The notes: generated by a model not told the origin, from the letters alone. A stretch of DNA of 15,173 bases from Anaerolineae bacterium (GCA_028277515.1 JANQGC010000271.1:1-15173); one strand, 5' to 3'. Positions 7,196-14,098 are shown, counted from the first letter of the stretch. Program-made: numbers and translations.

Positions 7196-7840
7196 ATGGT
7201 CGATCTGGATAGCAAGGATTTGGAACAATTTATTAAATTTCATACAGGGGATAATATGGTCCGGAAAAAGAGCGCCTGGGAAAAGTTTAAAGAAAAGGAC
7301 AAGCTGCTGCTGTTGCTGCTTGGAATTGCCGGATTGTTGGCAGCGGCCGCTTTATTTGTACTTCTTACCCCTGTTACGAATTTTGTCTTAAACCTTTCCG
7401 GTCTTTATATTGATGGGTGGGCGCAGCTTAGTTCATGGCTGCTGGCCGGGGATATGGGCATAGCCGTAGCTTTGGCTCTTGGATTTCTTTCATTAGTTTT
7501 TTTACTGTTCGCGCGTTTTCGTTATTTGCGCGATCACTCGGTATATATTGATGCAGGCTGTCCTGAGTGCCACGAACAGGAATTGATCCGCGTCCGTCGA
7601 TACCGGCGCGATCGCATATTTAGTTTCTTTGGCATGCCCATTCGCCGCTACGCCTGCCGTAACTGTACCTGGAACGGGACACGTTTGGCCAAGTATTCTT
7701 CAAAGAATGTGGGCAATATAGGCGAGACGAAAATCGCGTTTAATGAACCTGAGATGCAGCCAGGAAATGGGCAAGTCGATCTTAGCGCAGAAAATCTGCA
7801 AGAGATGAATGATCCGCCCAATTTGGAAATGTTAAATTAG
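7196..7840 (+). CDS. Two-TM membrane protein with a cytoplasmic or periplasmic CxxC...CxxC zinc ribbon
   Basis: A 214-aa protein that I do not recognise as a named family. After a charged N-terminus (residues 1-36) come two membrane segments (about 37-59 and 86-107). A juxtamembrane RFRYLRDHS is followed by a zinc-ribbon-like module with C122-x2-C125 and C154-x2-C157 separated by a very Arg-rich stretch (about 132-151, RVRRYRRDR...PIRRYAC). The C-terminal 50 residues are acidic, Asn/Glu/Pro-rich and probably disordered. The start at 7196 has AAAGGT 6-7 nt upstream. ATG at 7256 (Met21) with GGGG five bases before it is an equally plausible start. It lies between the DUF2344 gene and the ribosomal protein operon, whose own promoter begins 16 nt after this stop. 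The Arg-rich zinc ribbon could bind nucleic acid at the membrane, but that is speculation. Confidence 0.78.
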   Translation: MVDLDSKDLEQFIKFHTGDNMVRKKSAWEKFKEKDKLLLLLLGIAGLLAAAALFVLLTPVTNFVLNLSGLYIDGWAQLSSWLLAGDMGIAVALALGFLSLVFLLFARFRYLRDHSVYIDAGCPECHEQELIRVRRYRRDRIFSFFGMPIRRYACRNCTWNGTRLAKYSSKNVGNIGETKIAFNEPEMQPGNGQVDLSAENLQEMNDPPNLEMLN

Positions 7841-7855
7841 AGGAACCCTCCTTTT

Positions 7856-7883
7856 TTGACAGAGTTGCTTTAAAGACTATAAT
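7856..7883 (+). promoter_or_regulatory. Consensus sigma-70/SigA promoter of rplU-rpmA-L31
   Basis: TTGACA at 7856-7861 and TATAAT at 7878-7883 both match consensus at all six positions, with a 16-base spacer. Transcription should begin near 7890, giving a leader of about 95 nt before the rplU ATG at 7985. This is the strongest promoter in the window, as expected for ribosomal protein genes. Confidence 0.88.
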
Positions 7884-7942
7884 TGTAAGTCGCATTGTAC
7901 GGGTTTTCCAACCACTGCCCGTCCAATTTATAAATGATTTTT

Positions 7943-7974
7943 GAACCGGCATCTTCAAGATGTCGGTTCTTTTT
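7943..7974 (+). terminator. Terminator-like hairpin in the rplU leader (candidate attenuator)
   Basis: GAACCGGCATCT (7943-7954) and AGATGTCGGTTC (7958-7969) form a 12-bp stem with one G-U pair and a 3-nt loop, followed by five Ts. The T-run touches GGAGG (7975-7979), the ribosome-binding site of rplU. It lies downstream of the consensus promoter, so every rplU transcript must pass it. Upstream in the leader, ACGGG (7898-7902) and CCCGT (7918-7922) can form a second weak stem. L21 operons of some Firmicutes have a known leader; whether this is related cannot be judged here. Confidence 0.7.
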
Positions 7975-7984
7975 GGAGGCACTC

Positions 7985-8299
7985 ATGTATGCTATTGTAG
8001 AAAGTGGTGGCCGGCAGTACCGCGCCGAAGAGGGCCACAGTTTTTCCGTGGAGAAGCTGCCCTATGAAGTCGGTGAACAGATTGAGTTGTCAAATGTATA
8101 CCTTCTGGCCAATGGTGAAGGTGTCCAGGTCGGACAACCGACTGTCTCCGGCGCGCGTGTAAAGGCCACAGTTGTTGAACAATATCGTGGAAAGAAGATC
8201 TTTGTTTGGAAATATAAACCAAAGAAGCGTTACCGCCGGCGAAAAGGACACCGTCAAAGTTACACGCGTCTGCGTGTTGATGAGATTGTGACCGGTTAG
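7985..8299 (+). CDS. rplU: 50S ribosomal protein L21
   Basis: Ribosomal protein bL21 of the large subunit, which binds 23S rRNA and contacts L20. The 104-aa product begins MYAIVESGGRQYRAEEG, the invariant L21 start, and ends with the family block KPKKRYRRRKGHRQSYTRLRV, rich in Lys/Arg for rRNA binding. The reading frame is open upstream to 7934, but ATG 7985 is chosen: GGAGG lies five bases before it, the protein then has the family's usual length of about 103 residues, and the upstream codons fall inside the hairpin. It is the first gene of an rplU-rpmA-L31 operon with gaps of 38 and 12 nt. Expression is probably set by the strong promoter and the leader hairpin. Confidence 0.97.
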   Translation: MYAIVESGGRQYRAEEGHSFSVEKLPYEVGEQIELSNVYLLANGEGVQVGQPTVSGARVKATVVEQYRGKKIFVWKYKPKKRYRRRKGHRQSYTRLRVDEIVTG

Positions 8300-8337
8300 T
8301 TATCCAATAGAGACAGGAAAATTAAGGAGTACGAAAA

Positions 8338-8595
8338 ATGGCACATAAAAAAGGTGGCGGCTCAACAAGAAATGGCAGAGATAGTAATTCTCAACGCTTA
8401 GGTGTTAAGCGTTTTGGTGGGGAATACGTTATCCCTGGCAATATTATTGTCCGCCAACGCGGCACGAAATTTAAGCCCGGAAATCATGTGGGTTTGGGCA
8501 AAGATTACACGATTTTTTCCCTCATTGAGGGCCAGGTAAAGTTTGAAACCAAACACGGCCGCAAAGTGGTCAGTGTTTACCCGGTTGAAAACTAG
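8338..8595 (+). CDS. rpmA: 50S ribosomal protein L27
   Basis: Ribosomal protein bL27, whose N-terminal tail reaches the peptidyl-transferase centre and helps place tRNA. The 85-aa sequence [20 protein letters not shown] followed by LGVKRFGG is the canonical N-terminus. It has no Firmicutes-style cleavable leader, so no dedicated L27 protease is needed. The glycine-rich block [13 protein letters not shown] and the C-terminal [16 protein letters not shown] are also typical. AAGGAG at 8323-8328 precedes the start. The order rplU-rpmA is the common bacterial arrangement. Confidence 0.98.
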   Translation: MAHKKGGGSTRNGRDSNSQRLGVKRFGGEYVIPGNIIVRQRGTKFKPGNHVGLGKDYTIFSLIEGQVKFETKHGRKVVSVYPVEN

Positions 8596-8607
8596 AGGTA
8601 GGCAGTT

Positions 8608-9054
8608 ATGAAAGAAGGTATTCATCCAAAATGGTACCCCAACGCCAAGGTCATCGTTGAAGGCGAAGAAGTGATGACTGTTGGCTCTACGCTGCCGGAA
8701 ATCAATGTTGAAATCTGGTCCGGCACGCATCCATTCTACACCGGCACGCAGCGCCTGCTTGATACGGAAGGTCAGGTTGATCGCTTCATGCGTCGTTTAC
8801 AAAAGCGCGAAGAGATACGCTCCGCGGCCGAAAAACAAGCTGAGAAACAAGATCCTAAGAAATTGACTGTAGATTCCATGTCGCTGGGCACACGGGCCAC
8901 CAATTCATTGACCAGCGCGGATGTGACAACCGTTGGAGATGTGCTGGAACTTTTGCAAAAAGGTGACGACGCTTTGTTAGCTTTGCCTGGTATTGGGCAG
9001 AAGGCACTCATCGACATTAAACGATTCTTGCGTAGTGAGGAACTCATTCCTTAG
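8608..9054 (+). CDS. Zinc-free ribosomal protein L31 fused to an RNA polymerase alpha-CTD-like domain
   Basis: A 148-aa fusion. Residues 1-66 are bL31 (MKEGIHPKWYPNAKVI, then WSGTHPFYTGTQRLLDTEGQVDRFMRRL). The cysteines of zinc-binding L31 are absent (WSGT in place of CxxC), so this is the Cys-minus type. A charged helical linker (about 67-85) leads to residues 86-146, which align without gaps to E. coli alpha-CTD over VDxxxLxxRxxNxLxxxxxxxxGDLL...LGxKxLxxIKxxL. The positions equivalent to R265, N268, G296 and K298, which contact UP-element DNA, are kept as R96, N99, G130 and K132; S299 is Ala133. L31 normally sits at the subunit bridge region. The tail may bind nucleic acid, RNA polymerase or rRNA. 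The gene closes the rplU operon and is followed by a strong terminator. Confidence 0.9.
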   Translation: MKEGIHPKWYPNAKVIVEGEEVMTVGSTLPEINVEIWSGTHPFYTGTQRLLDTEGQVDRFMRRLQKREEIRSAAEKQAEKQDPKKLTVDSMSLGTRATNSLTSADVTTVGDVLELLQKGDDALLALPGIGQKALIDIKRFLRSEELIP

Positions 9055-9082
9055 CTCTCACCTTAATTTGACACAGCTTTTT

Positions 9083-9120
9083 GAGCAGACATACGAACCA
9101 TATGTCTGCTCTTTTTATTT
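9083..9120 (+). terminator. Intrinsic terminator of the rplU-rpmA-L31 operon
   Basis: GAGCAGACATA (9083-9093) and TATGTCTGCTC (9101-9111) form a perfect 11-bp stem with a 7-nt loop, followed by TTTTTATTTT. It starts 29 nt after the L31 stop codon. Confidence 0.93.
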
Positions 9121-9183
9121 TCCGTGAAAAATCCTCTTGGAAATGGTTGTGATTGTTCTAAAACGAGGTAGAGTTGAATAAAA

Positions 9184-9206
9184 TCTGGCCTTTTGCGGGG
9201 GCCGGA
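9184..9206 (+). other. Leader hairpin before the thymidine kinase gene
   Basis: TCTGGCC (9184-9190) and GGCCGGA (9200-9206) form a 7-bp stem with one G-U pair and a 9-nt loop rich in G. It lies 28 nt upstream of the tdk ribosome-binding site. There is no T-run directly after it, so it is probably not a terminator. No convincing promoter was picked out between 9121 and 9240. Confidence 0.4.
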
Positions 9207-9244
9207 ATTAAATTTTGGATTGAAAAAGTTGAACGAGGAGATAA

Positions 9245-9844
9245 ATGAGTAGACACACCTCAGGAAGGCTGGAGTTGATTTGTGGGAGTATGTTTAGCGG
9301 CAAGACCGAAGAACTTATTCGCCGTATCCGGCGCGCCGTGATTGCCAAACAGAAGGTCCAGGTTTTTAAGCCGGTGTTGGACGCACGCTACCATATACAA
9401 CGCGTTACCTCGCACAACGGCATTGATTTTGAGGCGCATCCTGTGCAATTTGCCGTAGATATTGAAAGTCAATTAAACAATGATACGACTGTTGTGGCCA
9501 TTGACGAGGTCCAGTTTTTTGATGATGGCATTATTGAAGTGTGTGAATCATTGGCGGAGGAAGGACGACGAGTAATTTGTGCCGGCCTGGATATGGATTT
9601 CAGGGGTGTGCCTTTTGGCCCTATGCCCCAGCTAATGGCCAGGGCGGAACATGTGAGCAAGCTGCACGCCATTTGTGTAGTCTGCGGCAATGATGCCAGC
9701 CGCACACAACGGTTGTTGGATGGTCGCCCAGCGTCGCTTGCTGATCCGGTGGTTTTGGTGGGCGCGGCCGAGGTCTACGAAGCGCGCTGCCGGAAATGCC
9801 ACCAGGTTTTAATGACCAGGGAGGTGAGCGCGAATGATAGATAA
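9245..9844 (+). CDS. tdk: Thymidine kinase (type II, zinc-binding)
   Basis: Cytoplasmic thymidine kinase, which phosphorylates thymidine to dTMP with ATP in the salvage pathway. The 199-aa protein has the P-loop GSMFSGKT (residues 14-21), the DEVQFF block (D87-E88, with E88 the likely catalytic base), the GLDMDFRG segment (114-121), and a four-cysteine zinc site C144-x2-C147 and C182-x2-C185 flanking the flexible lasso that closes over thymidine. Length and motif order match the TK1-like family. GAGGAG five bases upstream supports the ATG at 9245. The last 11 nt overlap the start of the hpt gene, so the two are translationally coupled in a salvage operon with the CCA-adding enzyme. Confidence 0.97.
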   Translation: MSRHTSGRLELICGSMFSGKTEELIRRIRRAVIAKQKVQVFKPVLDARYHIQRVTSHNGIDFEAHPVQFAVDIESQLNNDTTVVAIDEVQFFDDGIIEVCESLAEEGRRVICAGLDMDFRGVPFGPMPQLMARAEHVSKLHAICVVCGNDASRTQRLLDGRPASLADPVVLVGAAEVYEARCRKCHQVLMTREVSANDR

Positions 9845-10409
9845 ACAGTATCGGGATTTAGAGGATGATGTTGATCATGTGATGATCAGTGAAGAGGAAT
9901 TACAATCCTGTGTTCAAGATTTGGCCCAACGGATTGAAGCTGATTATGAGCAGACAGTAGATTTGCTACTCATTTGTGTGCTGAAAGGGGGCTATATGTT
10001 CCTGGCCGATTTGAGCCGGGCTATCAAACGGCCGCACGAACTGGATTTTATGGGAATTTCCAGTTACGGGTCGGGGACCAAGAGCAGTGGCGCCGTGCAA
10101 ATCATTATGGATTTGAAATCGCCGATACAAGATCGCCATGTGCTAATTGTTGAGGATATTATCGACAGCGGCCGTACGCTTGAATACATGCGTCGCAATT
10201 TGCTGGCCCGTGGTCCGGCCTCATTGCGCATTTGTTCCCTTCTATCTAAACCGGCCCGGCGGGAAATAGATGTGCCGGTTGATTACACAGGTTTTGAAAT
10301 TCCCGATGAATTTGTCGTGGGCTATGGCCTTGATTTTGCAGAAGAATATCGCAACCTGCCTTATATTGCCGTTTTGAAACCCGAGGTTTTTGAACATATT
10401 TTTGAATAA
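9834..10409 (+). CDS. hpt: Hypoxanthine (guanine) phosphoribosyltransferase
   Basis: Type I phosphoribosyltransferase that joins hypoxanthine, and usually guanine, to PRPP to make IMP or GMP. The 191-aa protein has the pyrophosphate-binding LKGG (50-53), the flexible loop containing [11 protein letters not shown] (76-86), the PRPP loop [14 protein letters not shown] (103-116) and the purine-recognising [17 protein letters not shown] (162-178). All are in the order and spacing of Hpt/HGPRT. GGAGGTGAG lies before the ATG, inside the end of tdk. Its stop codon shares one base with the next start (TAATG at 10407-10411), a classical coupling junction. Confidence 0.96.
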   Translation: MIDKQYRDLEDDVDHVMISEEELQSCVQDLAQRIEADYEQTVDLLLICVLKGGYMFLADLSRAIKRPHELDFMGISSYGSGTKSSGAVQIIMDLKSPIQDRHVLIVEDIIDSGRTLEYMRRNLLARGPASLRICSLLSKPARREIDVPVDYTGFEIPDEFVVGYGLDFAEEYRNLPYIAVLKPEVFEHIFE

Positions 10410-12034
10410 TGGCTGAAGATTCGCCATATGCCGGACGCTGGGTAGCATTGATTGGAGAGCAAGTCGTTGGCGTAGGGCGGACGGCCGACGAAGCGTTGCA
10501 AGCCGCCCGTCATTCGCAGCCCAAAGAACAGTTCATTATTCGTTATGAGGAAGCGAGAGGGGATCAGCCGCTCGCTTTCGCCGTTCATGTTCAAAAAATC
10601 CGCGCAGTTTTGGCGAACCAACAGCAGCCAATTTATCTCGTCGGTGGCGCTGTACGTGATGCCTTGCTGGACCGGTCGAACTACGACCTCGATTTTGTTG
10701 TTCCCAGGGATGCGATAAAGCTTGCATTTGGGGTGGCCAATGCCCTTAATGCGCCGGTATATGTGCTTGACCAGGCGCGCGATACGGGACGTGTAGTCCT
10801 GACCGATCGGAAAACGATGCTCGATTTTGCCCGTTTTCGAGGGTCCACCCTGGAAGAAGATCTGCGAGAACGGGACTTTACAATTAATGCGATGGCGCTT
10901 CCCGCTACGGCACGTTTTGTCCACTCCATTATTGATCCCACGGGGGGATTGGCTGACCTTAAAGAGCGAAAAATCCGCCTGACCCATTCTCAAGCCATAC
11001 AAGATGATCCGGTGCGTACATTACGTGCCCTGCGGTTGGCGGCAGGGCTGGACTTTGAATTGACCAAAGAAACCCAGGCGGCCATAATCGCCGGCGTTCC
11101 CGGTTTGGAAAAAGTATCCGAAGAACGAAAAAGAGATGAGCTGATTAAAATTCTCATGACCAACCAGCCCGGAAATGCGCTGGGAAAAATGGAGGATCTG
11201 ACGTTGCTGCAAGCCGTTCTGCCGGAGATAGCCGCATTGGCCGGGGTTCAACAATCCCCACCCCACTTTGAAGATGTCCTGGCTCATACACGGCGCGTTT
11301 TGAACTGGTTAGACAAAATTGAAGGTCAGTTTTTCTTTGAGAGAAAGGGGCCAGATGAGGGTTTAGTTGATGCCCAAGCTGCTTTGGATCAATATATTCC
11401 CCAACTGAAAGAATATCTTGAACGTGCTGTCGATGGTGGGATGAATGGGTGGATGATCTTAAGGTTGGGCGCGCTTTTTCATGATGTTGGCAAGAAAGAG
11501 ACCCAGAAATTTGATGAAGACGGCCGCATTCGTTTTTTTGGCCACGCGGCCGAGGGCGCGAAATTGGCCGGCAGGCGGATGCGCCGTCTTTGCCTGAGTA
11601 AGAAAGCCATCACCCAGGTGAAAAAGATTGTCGCCGGCCATATGCGACCTCTGCTGCTGGTTCAAGATCAAGGAGGCCAACCCTCGAGACGCGCGGTCTA
11701 CCGCTATTTTCAAGCTGCCGGAAAAAATGGATTGGATATCGGCTTGTTGGCATTGGCTGATCACCTGGCCACTTACGACGGGCGGGGTGCAGGGCAAACG
11801 TGGCCTAAGCTGTTGAACCTGGTAACCAATCTATTCCAATATTATTTTGAAAAGCCGCAAGAGGCGGTCAAACCACCGCCCTTGGTAAACGGCCGGGATT
11901 TGATCGATCTACTGGATATGGAGCCGGGACCGGAAATCGGCCGTATGTTACGTTTGATTGCAGAGAACCAGGCTGCGGGAGAAATCAATTCTCGCGAAGA
12001 AGCACTGCAATTTGTCCAGCAACAAATCCTCTAA
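10409..12034 (+). CDS. CCA tRNA nucleotidyltransferase / poly(A) polymerase family with HD domain and DUF5678-like N-terminus
   Basis: A class II nucleotidyltransferase that most likely adds or repairs the 3' CCA of tRNA. The 541 residues fall into four parts. A DUF5678-like module (about 6-48, YAGRWVALIGEQVVGVGRTADEA) comes first. The catalytic head follows (about 60-180), with LVGGAVRDALL (77-87), D93-L-D95 as metal ligands and RERDFTINAMAL (153-164). A neck/RNA-binding region (about 185-275) contains RTLRALRLAAGLDF and EERKRDEL. Finally an HD domain has H358-D359 (LGALFHDVGKKET). HD-fused members often have phosphatase or phosphodiesterase activity on tRNA ends. An A-adding or CC-adding specialist cannot be excluded from sequence alone. 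The start overlaps the hpt stop. It ends 9 nt from a convergent gene with no terminator seen. Confidence 0.92.
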   Translation: MAEDSPYAGRWVALIGEQVVGVGRTADEALQAARHSQPKEQFIIRYEEARGDQPLAFAVHVQKIRAVLANQQQPIYLVGGAVRDALLDRSNYDLDFVVPRDAIKLAFGVANALNAPVYVLDQARDTGRVVLTDRKTMLDFARFRGSTLEEDLRERDFTINAMALPATARFVHSIIDPTGGLADLKERKIRLTHSQAIQDDPVRTLRALRLAAGLDFELTKETQAAIIAGVPGLEKVSEERKRDELIKILMTNQPGNALGKMEDLTLLQAVLPEIAALAGVQQSPPHFEDVLAHTRRVLNWLDKIEGQFFFERKGPDEGLVDAQAALDQYIPQLKEYLERAVDGGMNGWMILRLGALFHDVGKKETQKFDEDGRIRFFGHAAEGAKLAGRRMRRLCLSKKAITQVKKIVAGHMRPLLLVQDQGGQPSRRAVYRYFQAAGKNGLDIGLLALADHLATYDGRGAGQTWPKLLNLVTNLFQYYFEKPQEAVKPPPLVNGRDLIDLLDMEPGPEIGRMLRLIAENQAAGEINSREEALQFVQQQIL

Positions 12035-12043
12035 CAACTTGGC

Positions 12044-13069
12044 TTAAAATTCAAAGCCGCATGCGGGGCACGATTCGGCATCCGCGGCAACTGCAACCTC
12101 GCATTGGGGACACTCAAATTCAAATTCAGCACCACAATGCGCGCAAACAGAATCATCTTCACCAATCGCGGCCTGACATTCGGGGCATAATAGTTGGCCG
12201 CATTGGGGACATTCCTCATCCAATGGCTCTAATTCAAAATCACATGTCGGGCATTTTTGAGATTGGGATACAACCTGGATCACCTGGGCATCGCGTGGGC
12301 CGCAGCGCGGACAGATGGTTTCCCCTTCAAGGAGGTTGATTTGACATCGGGGACAGAAATGATAGCCACATTGATCACAATGGCCCTGGTGTAAAGGCAT
12401 GTGGTGGCCACACTCCGGGCAAGAGGCGACCTGGACCACCTTATCGGCAACCATTAATGAGTGGATGACACGGGCGCTTTTGCGGCGCATGGCGATTACT
12501 TCAGCATCACAGCGGGCGCAAGATGAAACACCTGGCGACAGAGGGGCACGACATTCTGTGCAAAAGCTGGGAATCAACGCATCACAATTTGGACACTGGT
12601 CAGTTCCGGCCGTTAACTCAAACTGGCAATGTGGGCAGTTGAAAAATAACGGAAGATGGCAATGAGGGCAACTTTCATCCTCTTCGTCAACCATTTTCCC
12701 GCAAGACGAACAAATAGTGACGCCACATTGGTTGCAAAAACCATCTTCCAGGAAAAGCGGTGTGGCACATTGCGGACATTTACCACTAAATTGAGGGGAT
12801 TCAACGATCTTGATAACTTGTGGGTTGTCACTCGAATCATCTTCGCTCAGTTTTTCTCCGCAATGCGGACAAATCTCCATGCCGGCTTCAATTTCCTGGT
12901 CGCATGCTGAACAAAATAGGCCGAATTCTGCGCCGCAGTTCGGACAACTATCAGCATTTTCAGCTATTGGTGCGCGGCATTCGGGACAAAATTCCTGATC
13001 GCAAAAAGGGCAGTTGTCCAGTTCTTCAGAGATTTTTTGGCCACATGTGGGACAGTTGGTATTATTCAT
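12044..13069 (-). CDS. Soluble multi-zinc-ribbon protein with 24 CxxC motifs
   Basis: A 341-aa protein of unknown function built almost wholly of zinc ribbons. I count 24 CxxC motifs, and essentially every cysteine belongs to one, enough for about 12 zinc sites of the double-zinc-ribbon (DZANK) kind. A typical unit is CPxCGxxIxxxxxxCPxC. The array is broken by two non-ribbon linkers with similar sequence, NPQVIKIVESPQ (about 93-104) and DAQVIQVVSQSQ, and by MRRKSARVIHSLMVADKVVQVAS in the middle. The protein is strongly acidic, with no signal peptide or membrane helix, so it is cytoplasmic. A perfect TATAAT at 13093-13088 on this strand, 19 nt before the ATG, may be its -10 region; no good -35 accompanies it, and the ribosome-binding site is weak. 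Confidence 0.85.
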   Translation of the reverse strand: MNNTNCPTCGQKISEELDNCPFCDQEFCPECRAPIAENADSCPNCGAEFGLFCSACDQEIEAGMEICPHCGEKLSEDDSSDNPQVIKIVESPQFSGKCPQCATPLFLEDGFCNQCGVTICSSCGKMVDEEDESCPHCHLPLFFNCPHCQFELTAGTDQCPNCDALIPSFCTECRAPLSPGVSSCARCDAEVIAMRRKSARVIHSLMVADKVVQVASCPECGHHMPLHQGHCDQCGYHFCPRCQINLLEGETICPRCGPRDAQVIQVVSQSQKCPTCDFELEPLDEECPQCGQLLCPECQAAIGEDDSVCAHCGAEFEFECPQCEVAVAADAESCPACGFEF

Positions 13070-13262
13070 TCGTTCTTCAAATCATCAATTATAATTCATT
13101 TTTAGAAACCCCACATCGCAGGCTCTGTTCTATGAGTGAATGACATCTCACTAAAATCTTTGTCACTTTGCGGACCTGTAGAACAAACCTTTCCAGGTTG
13201 TTTTAGCCGCAAGCTGGAAAGCTCGCGCTACAATGTCATTAGCAGCGGAAAAGGATATTGTT

Positions 13263-13633
13263 ATGCGCGGTGTTCGCTACCTTTTGCTATTCTTTCCTAT
13301 CGCTATTTTAGCTGAAATTTTTCACTGGGGAGATTTGATAATTTTTGTAACCGCCGCTCTCGCGATTATTCCTTTTGCCGGTTTGATGGGTGAGGCCACA
13401 GAGGCGCTTGCTGAAAAACCGGTCCGCGAATTGGCGGCTTGTTAAATGCCAGCCTGGGCAACCCCATGACCCTGGAGTTCAATCATCCGGAAGTGATCGC
13501 CATGATTGCTGCATCGGTGATTGCCGCCCTGGTGGCGATAGACGGCCGTTCCAACTGGTTAGAGGGAGCGATGCTGATTGCTGTTTATTTGATGTTGGCG
13601 ATTGGATTTTTCTTCTTGCCGGCGGGGATTTAG
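13263..13633 (+). pseudogene. Ca2+/H+ antiporter (CAX family) pseudogene: frameshift plus large internal deletion
   Basis: The start (ATG 13263, AAAGGA eight bases upstream) reads MRGVRYLLLFFPIAILAEIF through a membrane segment to LMGEATEALAEK, the conserved first block of cation/proton antiporters of the CAX/ChaA type. After that the frame runs to a stop at 13443. Adding one A to the five-A run at about 13411-13417 restores TGPRIGGLLNASLGN, the expected next block. The text then jumps directly to PMTLEFNHPEVIA...DGRSNWLEGAMLIAVYL...FFFLP, which is the family's C-terminal helix. Full-length members are about 350 aa; about 120 remain, so most of the membrane core is missing. Two independent lesions make a sequencing error an insufficient explanation. 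An upstream in-frame ATG at 13233 is less likely to be the start. Confidence 0.85.
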
Positions 13634-13652
13634 GGTTAATGTTCGCAGCCAA

Positions 13653-14033
13653 TTATTCAATGGCTTTTCGGCCGCGAAAGCCAGCGTGCAGTTCGTGGTA
13701 ATATTGGACCTGGTCTTCGCCATAACGCCAGCAAAGATAAACGTCTCGGCCATCGATCTGGGCCAGAAAGTCAATCAATCCGGCCTCAAAGTTTTTGACA
13801 ATACAACCGAAAGATTTGATCTCGCCGTGCAGGGCTTCGATCTGCATAAACTCTTGGGCTATCGCTGTAGGCAAAGCGCCACCAAAATCGACATGTGTAT
13901 CTTGCAGCAAGTCAACGATCTGGTTACTCCAGCGCACCGCTTTGGCGCGCCGCTCCAATAATTCGGCCATCAAAGGTTCAATTTTTGGCAATAAGGCGTT
14001 GGCTTCGGCGAGTGTAAAATAGCGGACAGGCAT
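13653..14033 (-). CDS. DUF2203 family protein
   Basis: A 126-aa cytoplasmic protein matching the DUF2203 family. It begins VRYFTLAEANALLPKIEPLM, a block characteristic of the family, followed by a long amphipathic helix. It ends with IDFLAQIDGRDVYLCWRYGE and a FRGRKAIE tail, again typical. The family's function is unknown, and no catalytic or metal site is obvious. The ATG at 14033 has no clear Shine-Dalgarno sequence. A hairpin with a six-T run ends only 8 nt upstream of it. The next gene upstream on the same strand is the Fe-S carrier, so the DUF2203 gene is expressed either by read-through of that terminator or from a promoter further upstream. It ends 19 nt from the antiporter pseudogene on the other strand. 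Confidence 0.88.
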   Translation of the reverse strand: MPVRYFTLAEANALLPKIEPLMAELLERRAKAVRWSNQIVDLLQDTHVDFGGALPTAIAQEFMQIEALHGEIKSFGCIVKNFEAGLIDFLAQIDGRDVYLCWRYGEDQVQYYHELHAGFRGRKAIE

Positions 14034-14041
14034 CAGAGCAC

Positions 14042-14077
14042 AAAAAACGGGGTGCAGATATTTCGTTCTGCACCCCG
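14042..14077 (-). terminator. Intrinsic terminator after the Fe-S carrier gene, abutting the DUF2203 start
   Basis: CGGGGTGCAGA (14048-14058) and TCTGCACCCCG (14067-14077) form an 11-bp stem with an 8-nt loop. On the minus strand it is followed by six Ts (14047 to 14042). It lies 21 nt after the stop of the Fe-S carrier gene, and the T-run ends 8 nt before the DUF2203 ATG. Confidence 0.87.
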
Positions 14078-14098
14078 AAACATACTAATTGGTATCAA

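Noticed and set aside
7934..7984. Upstream in-frame start for rplU at 7934
   Set aside because: The extra 17 codons are the leader hairpin and ribosome-binding site; the L21 family begins at MYAIVESGG.
10361..11002. A 213-codon open frame on the minus strand
   Set aside because: It lies antisense to the hpt end and the catalytic head of the CCA enzyme, both strongly supported, and its product resembles no family.
13602..13961. A 119-codon open frame on the plus strand
   Set aside because: It is antisense to the DUF2203 gene, whose family match is clear, and has no ribosome-binding site of note.
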